A stretch of DNA of 64,000 nt from Neocallimastix lanati (nom. inval.). Lineage: Eukaryota > Neocallimastigomycota > Neocallimastigomycetes > Neocallimastigales > Neocallimastigaceae. The stretch covers positions 1,538,501-1,602,500 of the forward strand of contig JACVTC010000003.1 in NCBI GenBank assembly GCA_016946835.1, given 5' to 3'. Below the pieces are notes generated by a model. The model searched no databases. It was not told the origin of the DNA and saw only the letters and a list, made by a program, of their open reading frames with translations. Below are positions 47,746 to 64,000 of the stretch, one piece after another. The position numbers were made by a program, and so were the translations under genes. The first letter of the stretch is position 1. Each line of letters begins with the position of its first letter.

Positions 47746-49983
47746 TCCATTTGTTAAAAAAAAGTTAATACAAAATTATATATATATGTATAGAATATAT
47801 ATTGATAAAGTACGAAGTTGAGGTTCGGTTCTTTTAAGGTTTGTTCTTTTAAATGGGGATATAATTTATATGTTTTATAAAAATTATTATATTTAAATTT
47901 TATTTATTTAGAAGAATAACATTTACTTATCATTATTTAAAATGCAAACTAACATTTATTCCTAAAATTAATATTTATTTTCATATCTTTATCTCAAGAA
48001 TTACTATAATCTACTATTTATTATTCTTGGACAGAGAAATAAAACTATTTCTAAGTATTTTTCTCTTTTATAATTATTTACTATAATAAAGTTTTCCTAT
48101 ATTGAAGTATAAATATTAGTTTACTTTCATTAATGGTTAAATTAAATAATAAAAATATATAAATTAATTTCTAATATAAATACAATAAAAACTAGATTAA
48201 TACATAAATTTATGCTTTTACTACATTTCTTAATTAACATAAATTTATTATTAATTAGAGTTTTTATTTCTATTTCATATTATTAATATTTAATAAATAT
48301 TATTTATTATTTGATACAATTAATAAATTAATAAAAGAAATAAAGTCAATATATAAATAAATTACTATTATTATTATAATTATTTTTTTTTTTTAATGTA
48401 TAGCTGTAGCAAGTTGTAAACATTTAATTATATATTTTTAATATATGAAATATAAATCATTGTTCTAAAATAGTTCGTAATATTAAAATATATATATATT
48501 CATTTAATGTATTGATATATTGTTTAAAAAGTAATCCAACGAAAAGAAAAAATCTTTTTATTTTATTTTATTTTTATTAATACCTTTATTCTTTTATATT
48601 ACTTTACTATTTCTTTCATTTTATTTCTATTAATACTTTATTCTTTTATATTATTTCACTATTTATTTTATTTTATGTTTATTAATACTTTATTTTTCTA
48701 TATTACTTCACTATTTCTTTTATTTTTATTCTACAATTATTATTAATTTTTTTTAAATAAAATAAAAAATTATTATTCCTTCAGTAATATTATTTATAAA
48801 TATGGTTCTTAAAAACTATATATTTTTAAATTTGAATAATATTTAATTTTATATTGTACATTCATTAATTAAAAAAAAAAATGTATAATTGACTGTAAAC
48901 TTTTATCAAAAAAATATTAATTAAAAATTAAAATAAATTTTTATTTTATTAGAGTTAATAATATAATATTACACAAAAATTGTTTTTAATATAAATATAT
49001 TTCATTTTTCAATTTATTATTATTTATATAAACCAATAATATAATTATTAAATTGACAATCAAATTATCATATTTAAAATTTCATTATAAATATTTAATA
49101 ATCATTTTATTAGAATTATTGTATTAAAATTATTATAATCACTATAAAATAATAATTTATTATTCATTATTCACAGTTTTAGATATTCATTATATATTAG
49201 TTATTTATTGCTACTCATTACTAATAATATATTTACTGCATATTATGAAATATATAGAATATATAGAAGGTAAAAAAAAAAGTTTAATATTTTAATATAC
49301 TTATATATATCAATTAATAAATTTATATCAAATTCTTTAAATTACTCCTTAAATTACTCGTTCATTTTATTTTATAAATATATTATTACCTCTAATTATT
49401 GGAATAAAAAAATTTTTTTTTCCTTTAAAATTCATGTGAAAAGGTTTTTATTTTATTACTGTTCAATAATATCTCTAAATTATTTTAAATATATATATAT
49501 TGCTTTTTATATATCATATAATTTATATGTATATATTTATTTTTCCATTATTTAGTATGATATTATATTACATGAAAGTGTAATATAAAAAAAAATTACA
49601 CTTCTTCTGTTTTTCATTTGTTCTTTCTTATTGTACAACATACAGCGTACAATAATTATTATCATCATTATTCTTTTTGAACATAAAAATATATAAATTT
49701 TTTTGGTATTTCTATATTATAATATTTTTTAATTACATATATTAAAAAAAATGAAATAAAATAATAAGTAAACAATGAACAATTAAATTAAGATAAAATA
49801 ATTAATGAAAATTTTAATAAAGGAAGAAGATACAGTATATATATAAAAAAAACCAACAAAGTGTTTGTTGTGTAACATTTTTCAGAAAACGGCTAATTAT
49901 TTCTAATATCAATGTTAGTAATTTCTCTTTAAATAATAAAATAAAAAGTTAATAATTCTCTTACATTTTTTATTACAATTATT

Positions 49984-50017
<34 letters not shown>

Positions 50018-51611
50018 TTTTATTCTTTTTAATACTATCTTATCTTATTACTTCTTAGTACATTTTATTATTTTTCATTACTTTTTATTATTGAATTTAT
50101 TCCATTATAACAATATAATAATATGTTTATTCCTCGTCTAAAATATATATAATATATATAATAATATATTTTTTTTTTATAATTTATAATATATCATTAG
50201 ATTATATAAAAATGACGAATTTAAAAGGAAAATATTTAATTAAGTATTGTTTTAAAATTTATAAAATTGTAACATCTTTTTATTAATAATTTATATTTCA
50301 ACTTATTTCCGTTGTTTTAAATTTCATTATTTTATATTTAATCTTATTGTTTTTTTTTATATAATATTTTTCTATTATTTTATATTCTATTTAATAAATT
50401 ATATACTTCATTACACTATATTATATTAATTTATATTTATTATTTCATGTTTTATATTTATAATATTTTATTATTTTATACTTTATTACTTATAATTTAT
50501 TGCTTCATTTATTTTTTTTTTTTTATTATTTAATATTTTGTTAAATTTTTCTATAATTTTTTATTATTTCATATTTTGATTGTTAAGTATTTCTTTAATT
50601 TATATTTACATATTTTAATATAGTTTATTTTTATTTTTATTTTATTTTATTTTTTTTTTTTTATTTTTTTTTTTTTTCATTATTTATGAATTTATTATTA
50701 ATTTATTATTAATAGTGATTGTAATAATTCTATTTATAGAGACTATTTTTGTAAAAAATAATTAAAAAAAATTTTAATAAAATTCATTGTCGTACAAACT
50801 TTATCAATATATATTAAAATAAATAATTAATTTTTTTTTTAATACATTTATTCTATTTTAAAATTATTTACTATTATTCAATGTTACTCTTTATCAATTA
50901 TTATTACATTAAATATAAAAAAAAATAATAATAATAACAATAATAATAATAAATAAATAAATAAAAAATTATAATTTCATTCAATTTTATTATATATTAA
51001 AGTATTTATATAATTAATTATTTTTTTTATGAACTAAATTGTATAAATAAATTTTCATACTTAATATAAAAAATAATAAATAATATATTAAATTTTTTTT
51101 TAAATTATTTTAAATTATTTTTTTTATGAACTAAATTATATAAATAAATTTTCATACTTAATATAAAAAATAATAAAATATTAAATTTTTTTTTTAATTA
51201 TTTTAGAATATTAAATATACAATAATAAAATATACTAAACAATATTATATAATTAATTAATCAGTAAAAAAAGTATATAAATATTGACTTTCCTTTAATA
51301 ATTTGTGACTTTTTACTTTTTCTATTTACGGTTTATGAAATTAAAATTATATATAATTTGAACTTTATGATATTAATAATTATCACTACAAAAAAATAAA
51401 ACGAAATAATAAAAAAGAAAAAATTTAAAAAAATAATGAACTAAAAAAATATAGAACATACCGAAATTTATAAAAATAAAATATAAATATAAATTGAATA
51501 ATTAAATTTCTTTTTATTTTATAATTTAATTAAAAAAAGAAAATAAAAAAAAATAAGAAATAAAAAAAAAAAAAAAATTAAAAATAATAAATACCACTAA
51601 AATAATAAAAA

Positions 51612-52928
51612 ATGACTAATTGTAATATTCCAAAAGATATTTGGACATATTTAGGAAATGATGTAAATAAATCTCAATATTTTAATCCAATATTTTCATG
51701 GTTTGTTGTTGCATATACATACTATGCTGTTGGAAGGAATAGTGGTAGTATTTGGAAATATCTTTATTATGTAACACTATTTGGTCTTCTTGCTAATATA
51801 GTTGTAATTATAAAAGAATATCTATATTTAAAAAATTACCATATAGAATATGTAAAATATACAGTATGGCTTGAAACCTATTTATATGGTATAAATGAAT
51901 GGGGATTTGTATTTATTAATTTTCAAAAAATAAGATCATGTATACCTTTTTTAAAAAAGAAATTTTGGATGATATTTATATATATACTATTAGTGTACAC
52001 TATTTTCTGTCGTACAATGATAGCTTATTATAAAATTGGTGAAGAATATGAAAAATTTAGAAATTGCCATCTCAAAGTGGAGCAAGATTTAAATGTTACT
52101 ACTAAAAGTACAAAATTTCATGCTACCCTATATATTCCTATTGGTGTAGTCGAATTAATATTTATTTTAAGTGTACTAAGAGAATACTTTAATGAAAAGG
52201 CTAATACTATTAAAAAAGAATTGTCAGCATTATTACACAGTACATTATTTAGAACATTGATAAGTAAGTATTAAATGAATCAATATTGATAATTTTTTTT
52301 TTTAATAATAATAAAAAAAAAAAAGAAAAAAAATTCTTTGTATCATTCTATTTGCTAATATAAATAAAACTTTTTTCCCTCCTTTTTATATATATTTATT
52401 TAATAATATAAAATTTGTGCAGTTTCTGTAATATATATTCTTATCGCTATTGATGTTCTTTTTGAAAAAGTTGGAGCTGTTGATTTTTATAGAAAATTAC
52501 TTTGGAGAATAAAAGGAATATTTGGTATTATATTTTTAGTAGATTTATTACTTTTAAGAATAGATCTTGATAGTAATACATTAATAATGCAGAAACAAGA
52601 AATAGAAAAGCAAAAGAAAGAAATAGCACTCTATGGACCATATAGTAGTACTGAAAGAAATAGTAATGAATATGATCTTAATTTGAATTTTGATACAAAT
52701 AATAAAAATTTAACATTATCCCAAAGTTCATCAATTTGTCTTCCCTTAATTACAAAGATGCCATATATATATCCTCAATCAAAAGAAAATAATAGTCAAA
52801 TAAATTCAGTATATCGAAACCATGAAAATAATGAAAATATATCGCCCAATTTGGAGTATTACATGAACAATTCATTTAGTTCATATAGCAATGAAACTTT
52901 AAATTATAATAGAAAATTAAGTCATTAA
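51612..52928 (+). CDS. Seven-helix membrane protein, unnamed family, paralogue 3
   Basis: Predicted 385 residues. Exon 1 51612-52263, phase-1 intron 52264-52422 (GTAAGT...GCAG, 159 nt), exon 2 52423-52928. Helices at about 27-41, 47-67, 83-104, 118-140, 171-192, 214-230 and 247-262, predicting an extracellular N-terminus and a cytoplasmic tail of about 120 residues rich in Asn, Ser and Tyr. Signature motifs: SQYFNPIFSWFVVAYTYYAVG, GINEWGFVFINFQKIRSC (95-110), HATLYIPIGVVEL, LLHSTLFRTLI, KLLWRIKGIFGIIFLVDLLLL. Closest in motif detail to paralogue 2. Ligand, G-protein coupling and family name unknown. Confidence 0.88.
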
Positions 52929-53446
52929 TACAAATAATAAAAGAATTTTATGTACAATAATATTTAAATAATTAAAATTATAACCATTAATAAAAAAAAA
53001 ATAAAAAAAAAATTTTAGAAATTAAATAGTTATTATGATAGATAATTGTTTTAATTTGTTTTTATATTTTATTTTATTTTTATTTTTTATTTTTATTCTT
53101 TTATTCATTTAGATTTTTATGCAATATAAACGTAAATAAATTGTATAGTTCGATTAAAGTATTTGGTTATAATATACATATATTATAAAATGATTAATAG
53201 AGTAAAACAATGAAAATATATATATATTATATATATATATTTTATAAGAAAATATTTTATTGCATATATATATTATAATAGATAGCTTAATAGTTTTAGT
53301 GTATTAATTATTAATTATTTTATAAGATAATAGAATAGATTTACATAGAAAAAAAGTAAAATAAAATAAAAAACTAATTATAGTAGTAAAAAAAAAACTA
53401 ATTATTATAGTAGTACAAAAAAAAAAACAAATTAATATATAAATAT

Positions 53447-53501
<55 letters not shown>

Positions 53502-54661
53502 AAAACTACCAATAAATACAATAAATAGAAAAAAGTAAATTTTTTTTTTTTATTGAGAAAAAAAGAAAAGAAATATTCATGATAGAATTTTAAGAATTAA
53601 AAAATTATATATATATATAAGTAAATTAAATGTATAAAATTATAAAATTATTATTATATTATTTTTTTAATCTATAAATAATAAATTATACAATAATATA
53701 AAAATTGTATTATATTAAATATATATTAAATTATTACCATACTATATTAAAACTTTAAACTTTAAAAGAAATTAAATAAAATAAATAGAAACTATAATTA
53801 AAAAAACATCTTAATTTTATAGAATTTTTTATATTCAACCATGAATAAATTATTAATTGTATATATAATTAATTAAAAAAAATAATAATAATAATAATTT
53901 AAAAAAAGTTTCACATGTTTATATAAATATAAAAATAAATAAATATAAAAAAAAAAAAAATTGAAAATAATATATAAATTTCAAATGTTTAAATAAATAT
54001 AAAAATAATAAATATAATAAATAAATATAATAAATAAATATAAAACTAATATAAATAATAAATAAATGTAAAAAAAATAAAAAAAATAAAAATAAAAAAT
54101 ATATTTCATAAATTTAAATAAATATAAAAAAATAGAAAAAATAAAAATATTATCAAAACAACTTTATTATATTGTTTTAATGATAATCAAAAATAAAGTA
54201 TAATTTTTTTTAAATATTATTTTTTTTTAAATATTTTATTGCTTTATTATATTATAATTCTTATGATATTTTTATAATTGTAATTTACTATAATTATAAT
54301 ATCTTTATTTAATTTTTTCATATTAGAAATTCTAAATAACTTTTCTTTATAATTATAATAAAATATATATTAAAAAAATTTTTTTCTTGAATTGCTTATT
54401 ATAATAACAACTTTATTATAAATTTTTTCTTGAATTATCTATTATAATAACAACTTATTTTATCATTTTTTAAAAAAAAAAACTAATTTAAATAATAAAT
54501 ATTAATCTTAATTATTTTTTATTATTTCATTTTTTTTGTGTAACGTTTAAACTTATTAATATTCTAATTTTTTTTTTTTTTTTTAAAAAATCAATTTTTT
54601 ATAAATATTAAAATTTATAAATCTTATATTACATTTTTAATTAATAAATATTAAATTTGTA

Positions 54662-54703
<42 letters not shown>

Positions 54704-55598
54704 AAATAAAATAAAAATAAAATAAATAAAAAATTAAAAAAGATGAAATTATATTTCTAAATAATTTTCATTATTTTTATCGTTTTCTGTTTATGTCTTT
54801 ACCAAGTAATGGGTCCATAATAAAATTGATATCAATTGTATAATATTTTATATTATTTTATTTTACTGATTTCTCATAACGAACTAATCCTTTTTTTTTT
54901 TTTTAATTTTTCCATCTCTTTCTTAATATTTTAAATTTAATAACATTTAATTCACCTTGTTAAATATCGTAGTTATATACTTTATTCCATTGAACATTAT
55001 ATATTTCTATTTACTTGTATCATACAGTTTGATGTAAAAGTTATAAAATAAATTAATAAATACATAATAAAATATAAATATCATTTCTGATAGAAATAAA
55101 TATAAAGAAATATATTTTACTTATTGTTAAGAATATATATATATTACTTTTTATTAAATATTTATTCATTTATTATTTATTCATTTATTCATTTATTCAT
55201 TTATTCATTTATTTATTATATATAGAGATATGTAAAAATATGTATTTCATATATTATAGGTTTAATAGATTAATATATTATTAATACTATCACTATTATT
55301 ATTATTATTATTGCTATTGTTATTTTCTTTTATTTTATTTTGTTGATTATTATATATAATTTATTTTATATATATTTTTTTATATTATGATTATTATTTA
55401 ATTATTATTTCGCGTATTATTACAATGATAAAAATATAGTATATATTTTAATTTTTATATATAATTTTATAATTATTATGTTTTATTTTAATTATCATTT
55501 CTAAAACAAAAAAAAAAAAAAAATGTTTAAATTATATATTATTTAATAACATATGTTAATTTTTTAATGAATTATAATTAATGATAGCCAAATTGGAT
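52929..55598. other. Spacer between seven-helix paralogue 3 and the BAR/SH3 gene
   Basis: Convergent 3' ends meet here. No gene seen. A runs at about 53457-53498 and 54669-54701, and degenerate AAATATAAAT repeats at 53930-54140. Confidence 0.6.
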
Positions 55599-62384
<6,786 letters not shown>

Positions 62385-64000
62385 TTTTTATACTATTATT
62401 ATACTCTTTTTTTTTAAAAAAATAATAATAATAATAATAATAAATAAAAATAAAAATAAAATAATAAAATAATAAAAAAGAAATTATAATTTATTTCTGT
62501 GCTCTTAATTATAGAAATTTTAAATAAAATAATATTGTTGTTTTAATATGTTTTTTCCTTGAAAATTAAGTTATAAATTTGTTTTACAAGAAAGAAACAA
62601 TCAAAATTAACTTTTTATATACAAATATTGTTACTTTTTTTCTTTTTATTATTATTATTTTATTAAAAACTTTAATATTACAATATTATATTTTTACATA
62701 AATTACATAAAAACATTAAACAATAAAGAAGATTTAAAAAAAAAAAAAAAAAAAAAAAGTCAAAAAAAAATTTTTTTTATTTCTTTCTAGATATATTTTT
62801 AATAAAAAAATAATTATTATATATTATCTTTTTTTAGTAATGAATAGATTTAAATACTATTAATTTATATTTTTAATTTACAATTAATATATAGAGATTA
62901 TATAAAATAAAATAAAAAATTAACTAAAATTTTAAATTATAAAAAAAAAACGTTTAATTTGTAAAAATAAAATTTTTAATGAGTTTTTATAAAATAAAAA
63001 TAAAATCAATGAATAAAAACTTTAATAGTAAGGTAATAATTAATATTTATTAATATATTATCACTTTAATCTTTTATTAAATGATATATAAATCATTTTA
63101 ACAATCCATCTAATAAAAATTTATATTAATTAAAATATTTTTTATTTTTTTAAATTTTTTTAATTAAACTTTGAAATAAATTTAATATTAAAAAATTTAA
63201 TTGAATTTTATATATTGCAATAAATTGTAATATATATTAAGTATTTAATCTTTATGAAGATAGATTGCTTTAATTTTATTTTTCCTTTTTTTTTTTTTTT
63301 TAAACTTTTTGGTTTTTAGAGAAATATGAGTCGATTTGAAGCACCTCCGAGAAATAAAATAAACATATTCTTAATAATAAAAATATTATACATAGCAAAT
63401 AAATTACTCAAATATATAAAAAATATATATATTTATACATATTATAATTTATAATAATGATTTATTTAGAAATACGATTAATTAATTATAAGATTTAATA
63501 CTTTATTATATTTTAATTACTTAATATATAGAATTTGTTTTTCTTTTATTTATTTTATTAATTATTAAATAATAATACCTATACCTATATATTTGTTTTA
63601 AATGGTTATTAAGCAAATAATAATAAATTGAATATAATAAATATTTTGCTCATCATTTATTTCAATAAATTTACGTAATTCAAAATTTATAATTTAAAAT
63701 AAATACCTGATGTCACAATTAAATAATTAATTTTTATTTAATTAATTAAATAAAAAGATAATAAAATTAAACAGTTTAATTGAATTAATTTAATTTGTTT
63801 TTTTTTTTATTTCTTTTTCTTTTTCAAAAAAAATTTTTTTTATTCATTTATTAAAATTTTTTTATTCATTTATTCATTTTTGTAATGCATATTTAAATTA
63901 TCCATAAGACATAGAAATAATTGATTTTACTAACTATTTTACTTAAATAGCATTTAATCATAATCAATGAAATGTTCATAATGAAAAAAATGAAATAATT
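62385..64000. other. AT-rich region upstream of the BAR/SH3 gene
   Basis: No coding frame. Should contain the promoter of the gene at 62384 (minus). TAA run at 62422-62441 and A run at about 62735-62758. A small less AT-rich spot at 63300-63350 (ATGAGTCGATTTGAAGCACC) is too short to call. Confidence 0.55.

Larger units (their letters stand above)
42368..51611. other. 9.2-kb gene-free AT-rich spacer
   Basis: No ORF of substance, no tRNA that folds, no GC island. Contents: diverged dispersed repeats at about 43579-43820 and 44326-44475; A run at about 46780-46823; tandem duplication of about 115 bp at 47518-47745; threefold repeat of a roughly 55-bp unit at 48560-48735; duplication of about 110 bp at 51018-51210; T run at 49986-50015. 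A slightly less AT-rich stretch at 46960-47080 (TTGATGGTT twice) has no recognisable gene. Confidence 0.6.

Overview
This is nuclear DNA from an anaerobic gut fungus (Neocallimastigomycota, Neocallimastix/Piromyces type). The assignment is an inference. It rests on extreme A+T content, long homopolymer and triplet arrays, short AT-rich introns with GTAA/GTAT donors, Asn-rich proteins, and above all two class C receptors whose ectodomain is a bacterial-type solute-binding protein, a combination known from this group. No rRNA, intact tRNA, CRISPR array or bacterial-style operon was seen.

Layout. (1) 0.1-11.3 kb is a three-layer nest of retrotransposons on the minus strand: an old, broken Ty3/Gypsy element, a younger chromodomain Gypsy element inserted in its RNase H region (TSD CTAGT), and a 1.7-kb non-coding insertion in the 5' LTR of the younger element. 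(2) 12.7-20.0 kb holds two tandem minus-strand genes, each with five exons, for solute-binding-protein/class C seven-helix receptors. (3) 21.2-23.4 kb is a minisatellite field with a higher-order repeat. (4) 23.8-31.1 kb is a FLYWCH/MULE transposase-like gene split by a second, very recent copy of the same chromodomain Gypsy element (TSD ATATC, LTRs identical by eye). (5) 31.5-34.1 kb has a GC-richer SINE-like island and inverted heptamer arrays. (6) 35.7-52.9 kb carries three widely spaced plus-strand paralogues of a seven-helix protein family that I cannot name, all with one intron at the same place and phase. (7) 55.6-62.4 kb is one large minus-strand gene of about nine exons for a BAR-like/SH3 protein with a very long disordered Asn/Ser/acidic middle.

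Biology. Five of the six host genes that look functional encode seven-helix membrane proteins, and the sixth looks like a membrane-curvature or actin adaptor, so the window reads as a sensory-receptor neighbourhood broken up by mobile DNA. The most unusual system is the Gypsy family. Both copies lack reverse transcriptase, RNase H and the first part of integrase at the same in-frame join, yet keep an open Gag-protease-partial integrase-chromodomain frame. Their primer-binding site is complementary to a point in their own LTR about 41 bp after a TATA box, as in Tf1/sushi-type self-priming. Their LTR also contains tRNA-like A and B boxes at exactly tRNA spacing. I read it as a trans-mobilised, non-autonomous chromovirus.
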